Source of the DNA: Planctomycetota bacterium
Lineage (GTDB): Bacteria; Planctomycetota; Planctomycetia; Gemmatales; Gemmataceae
Direction of reading: 5' to 3'
NCBI GenBank assembly: GCA_016873095.1
Contig: VGYC01000043.1
Location: 1-43,682, forward strand
Length of the DNA: 43,682 nt
Shown: positions 26,819 to 35,712 of the stretch, in pieces
Numbering within the stretch: position 1 is the stretch's first letter
Layout: each line of letters begins with the position of its first letter
Translations under genes and position numbers: made by a program
The notes under the pieces: model-generated
Seen by the model: only the letters and a program-made list of their open reading frames with translations
What the model was told of the DNA's origin: nothing
Databases searched by the model: none

Positions 26819-27787
26819 ATGATTGAGGTTGACAAGCTCACCAAGTATTTCGGGCCGGTCCAGGCTATCGACCGGGTCACTTTCCAGGTGGACAAGGGAG
26901 AAATCGTCGGCTTCCTCGGGCCCAACGGCGCAGGCAAGACCACGACGATGCGCATCCTGACCAGCTACATGCCGGCGACCAGCGGCATCGCCAAGGTGGC
27001 GGGCTACGACGTCATGACCGAGTCCACCGATGTCCGCCGCAACATCGGCTATTTGCAAGAGAGCGTTCCCCTTTACGGCGAAATGCGTGTCTTGGAGTAC
27101 CTCGACTACCGCGCCAAGCTCAAGGGAGTGCCACGTGGGCAGCGCGCCCAGCGCATCGGATATTGCCTGGAACGCTGCCGGCTGCGCGAGGTCACGCGCC
27201 GTCTGATCGGCACGTTGTCGCGCGGCTATCGGCAACGCGTCGGCCTCGCCGACGCCATGGTCCACGACCCGCCCATCCTGATCCTCGACGAACCTACCGC
27301 CGGCCTCGACCCGCTGCAGATTCGCGAGACGCTGGCGCTCATCAAGGAATTGGGACAGAGCCACACGATCTTGCTGTCCACGCACATCCTCTCCGAGGTG
27401 GAGGCGGTGTGCGAGCGTGTCATCATCATCAACGCCGGCCGCATCGGCTTCAGCCAGTCGCTGGCCGAGATCGAGTCGGAATCGCGCATCTTGCTGGAAG
27501 TGCGCGGTCCTTCCGAGCAGGTGAGCGGGACCTTGCGCGGCATCAGCGGCGTGTCGCAGGTGAAACCGCTTGGCCAGGACGACGGCCTGGCATCGTTCGA
27601 GATTCGCACCCAGGAAGAGACCGACCTGCGCGAGGCTGTGAGCCGGGCCGTCACCGACAAGGGCTGGCTGGTGTGCCGCCTCGATCTGAAATACCGCCGC
27701 CTCGAGGACGCGTTCTTCGACGTCTTGCGCGAGGAAGACCCGCTCAAGGAGTTGGAAAAGAGCTCGGAAGCAATCAAGAAGATCTAG
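26819..27787 (+). CDS. ABC transporter ATPase, GldA-like
   Basis: A 322-residue nucleotide-binding subunit: Walker A GPNGAGKTT (34-42), Q-loop Gln80 in GYLQES, signature LSRGY (133-137, variant of LSGGQ), Walker B ILILDEP (153-159, Asp157 and Glu158) and H-loop His189 in LLSTHIL. Residues about 225-322 form the C-terminal extension typical of ABC-2 exporters of the GldA/NatA type. Start ATG 26819 has a modest GGGA upstream. It opens a four-gene operon with the permease (63-base gap), the GldG-like protein and the DUF4340 protein. In Bacteroidetes GldA-GldF-GldG serve gliding motility; in planctomycetes the substrate is unknown. Confidence 0.93.
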   Translation: MIEVDKLTKYFGPVQAIDRVTFQVDKGEIVGFLGPNGAGKTTTMRILTSYMPATSGIAKVAGYDVMTESTDVRRNIGYLQESVPLYGEMRVLEYLDYRAKLKGVPRGQRAQRIGYCLERCRLREVTRRLIGTLSRGYRQRVGLADAMVHDPPILILDEPTAGLDPLQIRETLALIKELGQSHTILLSTHILSEVEAVCERVIIINAGRIGFSQSLAEIESESRILLEVRGPSEQVSGTLRGISGVSQVKPLGQDDGLASFEIRTQEETDLREAVSRAVTDKGWLVCRLDLKYRRLEDAFFDVLREEDPLKELEKSSEAIKKI

Positions 27788-27840
27788 TGTTCAGTTTTCA
27801 GTTTTGCCTGAACACTGAAAAACTGCACACCGAAAACTGC
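27786..27840. repeat. Hairpin-forming AT-rich repeat between ABC ATPase and permease genes
   Basis: AGTGTTCAG (27786-27794) and CTGAACACT (27808-27816) are a perfect nine-base inverted repeat with a 13-base loop. The left arm starts in the ATPase stop codon. The unit CAGTTTT recurs (27792-27805), with complementary AAAACTG copies at 27817-27839. The AT-rich composition stands out from the GC-rich genes around it. It may weaken or process the transcript between the two genes. Confidence 0.6.
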
Positions 27841-27850
27841 TGGAGAGTTC

Positions 27851-29410
27851 ATGGCAACGAGAGCCATCAAACGCAAGCGTGATCCTGGACCGGGGGGGCC
27901 GAACTGGGCGCCGATCCCGGAGCGGGCGCCGTCCATCATCCGGGCGGACAAGGCCATCGTCTTTCGCATGCTTGGCATGGTCGGACTGGTGTTCACGGCT
28001 GTCGGCACGCTGGCCATGGCCGCGCCGTCGTGGAAGATGAACTACATGATCGGCCCCGAGTGGGGCTTCTTCTGGTTCACCATCGGCGTCGGCTTGTTGC
28101 TGTTCCACGCCATCAGCGACGCGGAGATTCAGTATCGCCGGACGTACGGGGCGCTGGGTCTGGTGCTGCTGTTCGCCGGCATAGCCGCCAAGGTGCTGCC
28201 CGCCGGCGACGCCGGCATGGGGGGCGGCTTCCTGGCCTTTGGCGTACCCGCGCTGACTCTGGCTCTTGGCTTTCTGCTGGCGGTGCTTCGCCATGAGTCC
28301 GACTCGTTCTGGCGGAAGATGATCTTGCGGATCATCGGTCTGACCGGGGCGGCAATGGTGCTGGCCGGCTTCCTGGCCGGCAACGTCAACAGCAACTTCC
28401 TGCGCGGCGAGGGGCTGTTGCTCCTCATCCTCGGTCTCTTCTATGTGTCGGCTTTCATCGCCATGCAGGAGACCGGCAGCAACACGGGTTACCGCGCGGG
28501 GCTGGCCCTCGGCGTCGTCGGCATACTGGCCTTTCTGGTAGCGTTGTTTCGCTCGTTGCGCCCGGCGCTCTTCGGCCTGCCCGCGAGCGAAGCGTACATG
28601 GTTCCCGACGGCTTGATCCTCATGGCGATGGCGTTGCTCTATGTGGCGCTGTCCCTTGGCATCTGCTGCGACTGGCCGGTTGTCGTGCTGACACGTCGTG
28701 AGCTGGCTGCGTTCTTCTATTCGCCAATTGCCTACATCGTCATCCTCGGCTTCGCCGTGGTCGGCTGGCTGACCTTTGCGAAGTTTGTCGGACAGGTGCT
28801 CAGCTCCGGACCGGTGATGGAGCCAATCATGGCGCGCTACATTCTCGATTTCACGCCGGTCATCTGCCTGATTCTCATCGCGCCGGTGATCACCATGCGC
28901 TTGATCAGCGAGGAGAAGCGTTCCGGGACGCTGGAAGTATTGCTGACCGCACCGGTCAACGAGACGTCGGTGGTGCTGAGCAAGTACTTCGCCGCCTGCA
29001 TCTTCTTCACGGTGGCGCTGACGCCGTGGTGGTTGTTCCTGGTTTCCTTGCGTGTGTTCGGCGGGCAACCGTTCGACTATCGGCCGCTCTTGAGCTTTTT
29101 CATAGCCCTATCATGCTCGGGAGCCGGCTTCATCGGCGTCGGCCTGTTTTTCTCGAGCGTGACGAAAAATCAGATCATCGCAGCCGTGCTGGCCTTCGCC
29201 GCCATTATGGGACTGACCGTGGTATTCTGGCTGGGCATGGACGCGGCCCCGCCCTGGCGCGAGATCTTCGGCCATATCTCCTACCTCGACATGTGGATCA
29301 GCGCGCTCGAAGGACAGTTCGCCCCGCGCTACCTGCTGTTCCACGTGTCCCTGGCGGTGTTCTTTGTCTTTCTGACGATCAAGGTGTTGGAAGCGAGGAA
29401 GTGGACGTGA
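27851..29410 (+). CDS. ABC-2 permease, GldF-like, with N-terminal membrane extension
   Basis: A 519-residue integral membrane protein. ATG 27851 follows GGAGAG. The C-terminal half (about 280-519) is a GldF/ABC-2-type permease: RRELAAFFYSPIAYIVILGF, then the cytoplasmic coupling motif RLISEEKRSGTLEVLLTAPV, and about six membrane helices. The N-terminal half adds six to seven further hydrophobic segments (for example about 38-58, 70-87, 96-115, 128-146) not expected in a minimal GldF, so it looks like an added membrane module. It ends in a GTGA overlap with the next gene at 29407-29410, a sign of translational coupling. Confidence 0.88.
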   Translation: MATRAIKRKRDPGPGGPNWAPIPERAPSIIRADKAIVFRMLGMVGLVFTAVGTLAMAAPSWKMNYMIGPEWGFFWFTIGVGLLLFHAISDAEIQYRRTYGALGLVLLFAGIAAKVLPAGDAGMGGGFLAFGVPALTLALGFLLAVLRHESDSFWRKMILRIIGLTGAAMVLAGFLAGNVNSNFLRGEGLLLLILGLFYVSAFIAMQETGSNTGYRAGLALGVVGILAFLVALFRSLRPALFGLPASEAYMVPDGLILMAMALLYVALSLGICCDWPVVVLTRRELAAFFYSPIAYIVILGFAVVGWLTFAKFVGQVLSSGPVMEPIMARYILDFTPVICLILIAPVITMRLISEEKRSGTLEVLLTAPVNETSVVLSKYFAACIFFTVALTPWWLFLVSLRVFGGQPFDYRPLLSFFIALSCSGAGFIGVGLFFSSVTKNQIIAAVLAFAAIMGLTVVFWLGMDAAPPWREIFGHISYLDMWISALEGQFAPRYLLFHVSLAVFFVFLTIKVLEARKWT

Positions 29411-31956
29411 CCACGATGACTCCCGAACTTTCGCAAATACGCCGCGAGGCGCGGACGCTGAGCATCGGCAGCTTCTGGGGCGCGCTGGGCTTCTTCCTAC
29501 TCGCCATCTGGCTGGGCGCCAAGTTTCCGGACCAGTCCGGACTCGCCACCGTGCTCTGGCTGCTGTGCGCCGCTGTCCTGGGCACGGCCATACTGCTGCT
29601 CGTGGAAAGCACGCGCTCGGCCGCCACCGTCGAGCGGCTCACCAAACTCAAGGATTTTGTCGGGCTCGGCCTGCTTGTCGGCGGAGCGATTGTCTTCTTG
29701 CTCGGCGCCTGGCTGTTCTTCTCGCAGCATCGCGAGGCCCTGGGCGAGGCCGGCGCCCTGTGCTTGCTGGGACTGATCGGCCTCGGGGTCGGCTGGAACC
29801 AGCGGCAACGGCAAACGACCCAGTCGCGTCAAGATCGCATCATGGAACGGCTCGTGGCCGGCCGCCAGAAATTCGGACCGATCGCCCTGCTCGTCGGCCT
29901 GGGCTGTGTCATCGTCGCCATCTGGCTGCGCTTCGGCTGGAAGGCCGAGTTCCCGGAATGGGGCGGCATGCTGGCGCTGGGCTTCATCTTCATCGCCGCC
30001 GGTCTCTGGTTGTTTCTGTCGAACAATGTCACGGCCGCTTCCACGCGGATTCTCATCCTCATCGTCGGCGGCCTGATCGGTCTGAATATCGCGGTCATGA
30101 CCGCTGCCCGCATCTGGCTGTGGCGCGACGAGGTGTTCTTCAAGGGCATCACCGAATGGCGCGGGCCCGAGGGCTGGCGTATCTGGCTGTGTGCCTACGT
30201 GGGACTCTTCGGCCTGGCCCTCATGTTCGGCAGCTTCTATCTCGCCCGCACCGACATCCGCGTCAATCCGTTTGTCCGCCGCGTGCTCTATGGCTACAAC
30301 GCCGTTTTCAGCGGCTTGCTGCTGCTGGCCTTTCTGGTGTGTCTCAACATCGTCGTCTACGCGGCCTATCCACTCACGTTCGACTGGTCCGAAGAGCGCG
30401 GCCTCTACACCATCAGCGCGAGCACGCAGAACATTCTCGAAGGGCTCAAGAAGGACGTGAAGGTCTACTCGGTGATGAGTCCGCGGACGCGCGTTTACAA
30501 GGATCTGCAGGTTCTGCTTGACAACTGCAAGGCCGTCACCGGCAAGTTCCAGGTCGAACTGCTCTCGCCCGACCAGAACTTCGCGGAATTCAACCGGCTG
30601 GCCAAGCGCTATCCGGAGATCATGCCGGACTCGAAGGGCGGCCTGGATGACTCGCTCGGCCGTGGCTTGCTCGTGGTCTACGGGCCGGAGCCGAAAAAGG
30701 CGGACGACAAATCCCCGCCGCATGTCTTCATCCCGGCGCGCAAGTTGTTCGACATCAAGCAGACCGGCTTCCACAAGGGGGGCGGCAATCAGAGCTACAC
30801 CTTCATCGGCGAAAAATCCCTGATGACCGAACTGCTCTTCCTCATGCAAGGGCAGCGGAAATCCAAGATCTATTTCTTGCAAGGCGATGGCGAGATCAGC
30901 GTCAAGGAGAACATGCGCCCGCGCACCCAGCTACACCTGCCCTTCGACCAGATGGGCATGGGAACGCTCATCGACCGGCTGAAGAAGGAAAACTACGAGG
31001 TGGAGGGCCTGAACTTCGGTCCCGGCAAGGACGACGGCACGACCATATATGTCAAGCCGTCCGGAGCCGACAAGCGCATCGACATTCCCGGTGATGCCGA
31101 AAAGAGCATCGTGGTCGTTGCCGGCCCCAGCCAGCCGTTGCCCAAGGAGACGCTCGACGCCCTGTCGCGCTACATGGACCGCGGCGGCCGGCTGATCGTG
31201 CTGATGGACGTGTCGGCGGAGCGCAAGAGCAACGACATGAAGGGCACCGGCCTCGAGGAGCTTCTCAAGAAATACAACGTGGACGTGACCAATGAATATG
31301 TGATGCGGTTTCCCAGCCGGCAAGGGGACGTTCCAGAGGTGGTGTATGCCATGACGCCGAGCAAGAGCGAGAGCATGCTGGCTCGCAAGTTCACCGACGT
31401 GTTCGCGCTCTGGTCAGCGCGAGTAGTGAAGCCAACCACGCAGTCACCGACGTTCAAGGCGGAAGCGTTGCTTGAAATCGGGCCGATCGGCGTGCGGACG
31501 CCTCTGGGCAACGTCCGGCAAACCAAGATCTGGGCAGAAGGTCAAGTGTCGGCGCTGTACGAGTCCTTCAACCACGCGCTGGAACTGGAAGAAGCGGGCC
31601 GGCTGGATGCCAAGCTGAGCCGTGAGCCCTTGCCCGTGGCCGTCACCGTGACCGAAACGGGAGGCCGGCCGCGCCTGGCCGTCTTCGGCGACGCCGAGTG
31701 GGCCACCGACTATTTCTTGAACAATCGCAACCTGCGCGCCTTGCTGTTCGACGACGACCTGGCTTACAACCTGCTGGTCAGCACCTTCGACTGGCTGGCG
31801 GAGCGCCCCAGCGTCGGCGCCCGCCCGAAAAACGCCGAGTTCTACACCATGGAGCCGAAGGTCGAGCGGGCCCGCATGATCCTGCTGCCATTATGGCTCA
31901 TGATCGTCGTCATCGTCTGCCTGGGCCTGGGCATCTGGCTGGTGCGGAGGAAGTAA
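29407..31956 (+). CDS. GldG-like ABC transporter auxiliary protein
   Basis: An 849-residue membrane protein. GTG 29407 is preferred: it overlaps the permease stop (GTGA) and has GAGGAA upstream; ATG 29416 is an alternative, and the open frame back to 29026 is only the shadow of the permease gene. Residues 1-325 hold about nine hydrophobic segments. From about 330 a periplasmic GldG/ABC_transp_aux domain follows (TFDWSEERGLYTISASTQNI, then VKVYSVMSPRTRVYKDLQVL), with an FGDAEWATDYFLNN segment near 760. One last helix (about 822-843) ends in the basic tail LVRRK. GldG-type proteins pair with GldF in the same complex, and the gene order here matches. Confidence 0.88.
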   Translation: MTTMTPELSQIRREARTLSIGSFWGALGFFLLAIWLGAKFPDQSGLATVLWLLCAAVLGTAILLLVESTRSAATVERLTKLKDFVGLGLLVGGAIVFLLGAWLFFSQHREALGEAGALCLLGLIGLGVGWNQRQRQTTQSRQDRIMERLVAGRQKFGPIALLVGLGCVIVAIWLRFGWKAEFPEWGGMLALGFIFIAAGLWLFLSNNVTAASTRILILIVGGLIGLNIAVMTAARIWLWRDEVFFKGITEWRGPEGWRIWLCAYVGLFGLALMFGSFYLARTDIRVNPFVRRVLYGYNAVFSGLLLLAFLVCLNIVVYAAYPLTFDWSEERGLYTISASTQNILEGLKKDVKVYSVMSPRTRVYKDLQVLLDNCKAVTGKFQVELLSPDQNFAEFNRLAKRYPEIMPDSKGGLDDSLGRGLLVVYGPEPKKADDKSPPHVFIPARKLFDIKQTGFHKGGGNQSYTFIGEKSLMTELLFLMQGQRKSKIYFLQGDGEISVKENMRPRTQLHLPFDQMGMGTLIDRLKKENYEVEGLNFGPGKDDGTTIYVKPSGADKRIDIPGDAEKSIVVVAGPSQPLPKETLDALSRYMDRGGRLIVLMDVSAERKSNDMKGTGLEELLKKYNVDVTNEYVMRFPSRQGDVPEVVYAMTPSKSESMLARKFTDVFALWSARVVKPTTQSPTFKAEALLEIGPIGVRTPLGNVRQTKIWAEGQVSALYESFNHALELEEAGRLDAKLSREPLPVAVTVTETGGRPRLAVFGDAEWATDYFLNNRNLRALLFDDDLAYNLLVSTFDWLAERPSVGARPKNAEFYTMEPKVERARMILLPLWLMIVVIVCLGLGIWLVRRK

Positions 31957-32023
31957 GACAAGCCGCTCCAAGCAAGCTTGTATCACGCAGGTCTGGGAGA
32001 AAACTATCTAGAGTGGGTTATCC

Positions 32024-34822
32024 ATGAACTTCAAAAGCACCGCGTTGCTCTTTGGTTTGCTGCTGGCGATGCTCTGGACCTTTGGTCTCATGCTGGCCGT
32101 CAAGCGCGGCAGCGCCGACGACAACGCCATCCTGCCCAGCTTGCAGGGCGCCGGCGATGTCGTCATCGACAGTGTCATCATCACCCGGGACAAGGACAAG
32201 AAGCCGGAGAAGATCGTCCTCACGAAGGACAAGGAAAACTGGCGGATGCAACAGCCGCCGCTGGCGACCTCGGTGCGCGTCGAGTCATTCAAGGTCACGC
32301 AGATCATCAATCAGGTGAAGGAAGCCCGCCGCGACGACGAGGCGGATCCCACCAGCAGTCTGTCCTTTTATGACCTCGACAAGCCGGGCATGGTCGTCAC
32401 TCTCAAGGGCTACATCGAGAAAAAGAAAGACGATGAGAAGATCAAAGGTCCGGAAAAGGAATGGAAGCTGAACATCGGCAAGGAGCAAAGTGGCTTCGTC
32501 TACGTCACATCGTCGGATCGGCCCAGCAAGGTGGCCGCGGTGCGCAAGACGACGCTCGACAGCATCTTTTTCGCGGATGTCAATGCGCTGCGTCCGAAGA
32601 ACATGCTCGATGTGATCGAGTCCACGGCCCGGGTCATCGACATCAAGAGGGGCAAGTCCGAGGCCGGCGCCGTCGCGGAACTGGAGTTTCGCAAGAACGA
32701 CGACGGCACGTGGCGTTTCGTCAAGCCGAACTTTGGACTGGCCGACGCCGAGGGGCCCAAGGTGCCGGAGAACAAGCTGGCCGTCACGCCACCGCCCAAG
32801 CAGGAGGGGGGCGTCAAGGGACTGCTGGCCGCCATCAGCAACATCCGTGTGGCCTCCGACGCCGATTTCGTGCCGCTGAGCGACGCCGCCATGGCCAGCT
32901 ATGGCCTGGAGGATGGCAAGGCGAGCCTGCGCATCGCCGTCAGCTCTTCCCTGGAAAAGAAGAGCGACGACAAGAAGGACGATGCCGCCCGGGAAGCATT
33001 GCTCATCGGCTTCAAGGTGCAAGGCAAGGACCAGTATTACGCCAGGCTATCGACCGACCAGGGCGTTCAGAAAATCGACGCCAAGGTGCTGGAGCCGATC
33101 TTCGCGGCGCTCAAGGATCCCGGCAAGCTGCGCAGCCGCGATCTCATTCCGGCCGACACCAAGAACGTGGATGCCATCGACCTCCGCCAGGGCAAGGACC
33201 TTAACGTCCTCGTCAAGCTACGGCGGCCCGACGAAAAGAACTGGCAAATCTACTTCGGCAGCGAGGGCAAGAAGGCCGATGACAAGTCGGTGCAGTCGCT
33301 CATCGAGACCCTGCAAGCCAAACGCGAAGTGAAGGACTTCATCGACGTCGCCGAGACCGACGCCAAGAAGAAGGACGCCGACATGGGCTTTGCCCAGCCC
33401 GCCGCCGAGGCCGTCCTCTACAGCGAGGGCCTGGAAAAACCCAAGGACGACAAGAAGGACGACAAGGACAAGGATGAGAAGAAGCAGGACGACAAAAAGA
33501 AGGACGACAAGAAAGAGGAGCCGAAGCTCAAGAAGGACGTCAAGCCGCTGGCGACGCTCGTTTTCGGCAAGGTGGAGGGCGATCTGGTTTACGTCAAGCG
33601 GACGACGCCCGACGGCGGCGTGGCCAGGATGCAGGTGCCGAGGTCGGTCCTGGACAAGGCGTTTCCCACGCAGGGCGCCATCGCGTTTCTCGATTCCAGC
33701 TTGCCAGCGCTCGACGAATTCAAGGTGACCGGCCTGGAACTGGAACGCGGCAAGGACAAGTTTGTCGTCTCCAAGGGTCGCGGCGAGCAGTCGGACCGCT
33801 GGCTGCTCAAGGACCAAAAGGATTACGCGGGCAAGAGCTTCGCCGATGCACCGCAGATGAACATGGTGCTGTCCATGCTCGGCAATCTGCGCGCTCAGAA
33901 ATGGGTGGAGAAGATCGGCCCCAAGGACGACCTTGACAAGTACGGACTCGCCAAGCCGGATGTGACCGTGACTGTGAGCCTGGGCAAGGACCAGCTGACG
34001 CCGGCCAACATCTCGACCATCGTCGGCTTGTTCGCCACCGGCACGGCGGACGGCGCCATCGTCGGCGTTGCCGCCCTGCGGGCCGCCTCCGAGAAAGACA
34101 AGGGTGACGCCGTCACCTTCAAGTTCGGCAAGGAGATCAAGGAGAAGGAAAAAGACAAGGAGACGACGCTGGTTTACGCCACGCGCAGCGGCACCGACCT
34201 GGTGTTTCAGGTGTCGCCGGCGGTTGTCAAGCTGCTCAAGGACACGGACCTGCGCGACCGTTCCTGGCTGAGCCTGCTGCAACCGGTCCTCGACGCCGGT
34301 CTGGTCGGCATGGCCGCGTCGCCGGACGGCCTGGCGCCGCTGTGGCTTGGCTCGCCCTTGTCCACCGGCCGGGTGATGACGGGCTTTGACCCAGCCAAGG
34401 TCACGGACATCAAGCTGGCCATCCGCAGCCGTTTCGAGTTGCGCAGCCTCTCCTTCCAGTGGAACGCCAAGGACAAGGACTGGCAGGACAAGTCCGGCTT
34501 GCAAGAGTTCACTGCCGACCCCGACAAGATCAAGCAATTTCTCGACTGGCTCAATGAGCTGAACGCAGAGCGGTTCATCTTCCTTTCCGGCGGCCCGCCG
34601 GAAGAACAAAAGCTATCCGCGAAAGACGCGACGCTCAAGATCGACCTGACGGTGGACGGCAAGACGCTAACATTGACGGTCGGTGCTCCGCACGACGGCC
34701 GCGGTTTCTTCGCGACCTCGAGCGCCTGGCCGGAAGTCGTCTTCCAGGTCCCGGCCGCGCGCATCGAGCAGATCCTGCAAGGGGCGGAATATTTTGCGAA
34801 GCCCAGGGTTGCAGCCAGGTAG
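32024..34822 (+). CDS. DUF4340 repeat protein, membrane-anchored
   Basis: A 932-residue protein anchored by one N-terminal helix (FKSTALLFGLLLAMLWTFGL, residues 3-22) with the rest outside the membrane. Several DUF4340-like units are seen, each with a pattern such as KENWRMQQPP, VESFKVTQIINQVKEA, and later DRWLLKDQKDYAG and KDWQDKSGLQEF. Residues about 469-505 are a low-complexity Lys/Asp run built from KKDDK repeats, which separates two halves. DUF4340 proteins are commonly encoded next to Gld-like ABC genes and are presumed partners of the transporter. The start at ATG 32024 follows GAGTGGG; the gap from the GldG-like gene is 67 bases. No catalytic residues are evident. Confidence 0.85.
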   Translation: MNFKSTALLFGLLLAMLWTFGLMLAVKRGSADDNAILPSLQGAGDVVIDSVIITRDKDKKPEKIVLTKDKENWRMQQPPLATSVRVESFKVTQIINQVKEARRDDEADPTSSLSFYDLDKPGMVVTLKGYIEKKKDDEKIKGPEKEWKLNIGKEQSGFVYVTSSDRPSKVAAVRKTTLDSIFFADVNALRPKNMLDVIESTARVIDIKRGKSEAGAVAELEFRKNDDGTWRFVKPNFGLADAEGPKVPENKLAVTPPPKQEGGVKGLLAAISNIRVASDADFVPLSDAAMASYGLEDGKASLRIAVSSSLEKKSDDKKDDAAREALLIGFKVQGKDQYYARLSTDQGVQKIDAKVLEPIFAALKDPGKLRSRDLIPADTKNVDAIDLRQGKDLNVLVKLRRPDEKNWQIYFGSEGKKADDKSVQSLIETLQAKREVKDFIDVAETDAKKKDADMGFAQPAAEAVLYSEGLEKPKDDKKDDKDKDEKKQDDKKKDDKKEEPKLKKDVKPLATLVFGKVEGDLVYVKRTTPDGGVARMQVPRSVLDKAFPTQGAIAFLDSSLPALDEFKVTGLELERGKDKFVVSKGRGEQSDRWLLKDQKDYAGKSFADAPQMNMVLSMLGNLRAQKWVEKIGPKDDLDKYGLAKPDVTVTVSLGKDQLTPANISTIVGLFATGTADGAIVGVAALRAASEKDKGDAVTFKFGKEIKEKEKDKETTLVYATRSGTDLVFQVSPAVVKLLKDTDLRDRSWLSLLQPVLDAGLVGMAASPDGLAPLWLGSPLSTGRVMTGFDPAKVTDIKLAIRSRFELRSLSFQWNAKDKDWQDKSGLQEFTADPDKIKQFLDWLNELNAERFIFLSGGPPEEQKLSAKDATLKIDLTVDGKTLTLTVGAPHDGRGFFATSSAWPEVVFQVPAARIEQILQGAEYFAKPRVAAR

Positions 34823-34836
34823 TTGACCTGCGAGCA

Positions 34837-35070
34837 TCAGCAACACGTGACGCGTTGCGGGCCCACCTCGAAATAGCCGACCTCGCGAGACCACACCGGG
34901 CCCGTGGCGAAGAATCGGCTGACCGAGCCTGCATTCATGGCAGCAATCGCCGGGTGCCGTTCGCCGGACTTGCCGGCCGGCTCGACCTGCCGCTCCGGCT
35001 TCGGTTCCACGGCAGGCCTGGGATTGAGTTCGACACGGTCCAGCATCTCGATCAAGCTTTGACGCAGCAT
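34837..35070 (-). CDS. Small hypothetical protein
   Basis: A 77-residue protein from ATG 35070, with AAGGAG at 35082-35077 six bases ahead of the start, the strongest argument for a real gene. The N-terminus MLRQSLIEMLDRVELNPRPA is helical and is followed by a Pro/Glu/Lys-rich stretch; the C-terminal 30 residues (SRFFATGPVWSREVGYFEVG) are aromatic and end in two cysteines. No signal peptide, membrane helix or known domain is seen. It could be a short peptide with a processed tail, but no modifying enzyme is nearby. It converges on the DUF4340 gene and diverges from the next membrane protein gene. Confidence 0.55.
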   Translation of the reverse strand: MLRQSLIEMLDRVELNPRPAVEPKPERQVEPAGKSGERHPAIAAMNAGSVSRFFATGPVWSREVGYFEVGPQRVTCC

Positions 35071-35233
35071 GACTGACTCCTTGCAGAGGTTGTTTGTTAT
35101 GCTCTGCCGGTTCCAGCGATTGCGGAGGCGGTCCGGGGACATGCGTCTTTGCTGAATGAAAATCCCGCGAATCATGTTGGACCTGCATAATCTATAATCT
35201 CTTTGCCCCGGCATGTTCAGCAGGAGGCATCAC

Positions 35234-35575
35234 GTGGTGACCCTACTATTCTTAGTTGTTGTGTTTTGGTTGCTACACGCCATGTTGGCACTTACCCTCA
35301 GCATCCCGATTGCGGCCTGGAGTCGCTTTCGTTGGCACCGGTGGGAGATCCTGGCGTTGATTGTGCCATATGGCGTCTGGGCATTGACATTGGCTCTGGA
35401 TACGAACCCTGCAGGATGGGTGCTCCTCAGCGTTGCAATTGCTGTGGCGACACTCATCCGGGTCGTCGTGGGCAATCGCCATCCGGGCTCAGCTTGCCCG
35501 AAGATTCTCATGGGCTCTCTGTGCGTAATTGCCTTCTTGCTAATCTGGATCATGCCGCCAATGCTGCCGCAATGA
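35234..35575 (+). CDS. Small membrane protein, three to four helices
   Basis: A 113-residue hydrophobic protein. AGGAGG at 35222-35227 sits six bases before GTG 35234, so I choose this start over ATG 35213, which would lie upstream of that ribosome site. Hydrophobic segments: about 3-26 (LLFLVVVFWLLHAMLALTLS), 37-54, 59-78 and 92-110. No known domain is recognised, and the charged residues between helices are few. It stands 137 bases ahead of trpE on the same strand. Confidence 0.6.
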   Translation: MVTLLFLVVVFWLLHAMLALTLSIPIAAWSRFRWHRWEILALIVPYGVWALTLALDTNPAGWVLLSVAIAVATLIRVVVGNRHPGSACPKILMGSLCVIAFLLIWIMPPMLPQ

Positions 35576-35712
35576 CACTTCGACCACTCTTGGCGATAGA
35601 CTCACCAGGCTCAAGTGCGATTTCTTGCACATTTCGATTCGCGTGCTTCCCCCATTGCACTCACCCCTCCAGGCAGTAAGGTAAATTCGACCTCTCGATC
35701 CCTGGAGATGCG

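Noticed and set aside
27791-29068. 425-codon minus-strand frame opposite the permease gene
   Set aside because: Its Gln/His/Arg-rich translation mirrors hydrophobic membrane codons on the other strand.
29026-29406. Upstream extension of the GldG-like protein
   Set aside because: This stretch is the permease gene in another frame; the GTG at 29407 with its overlap and ribosome site explains the start.
33218-34609. 463-codon minus-strand frame opposite the DUF4340 gene
   Set aside because: Its Leu/Val-rich stretch is only the reverse complement of the Lys/Asp low-complexity run; no start context or family resemblance.
34837-35070. A RiPP-type biosynthetic cluster around the 77-residue gene
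   Set aside because: No cyclodehydratase, radical SAM, lanthionine synthetase or protease gene lies nearby; neighbours are a transporter-linked DUF4340 gene and trpE.
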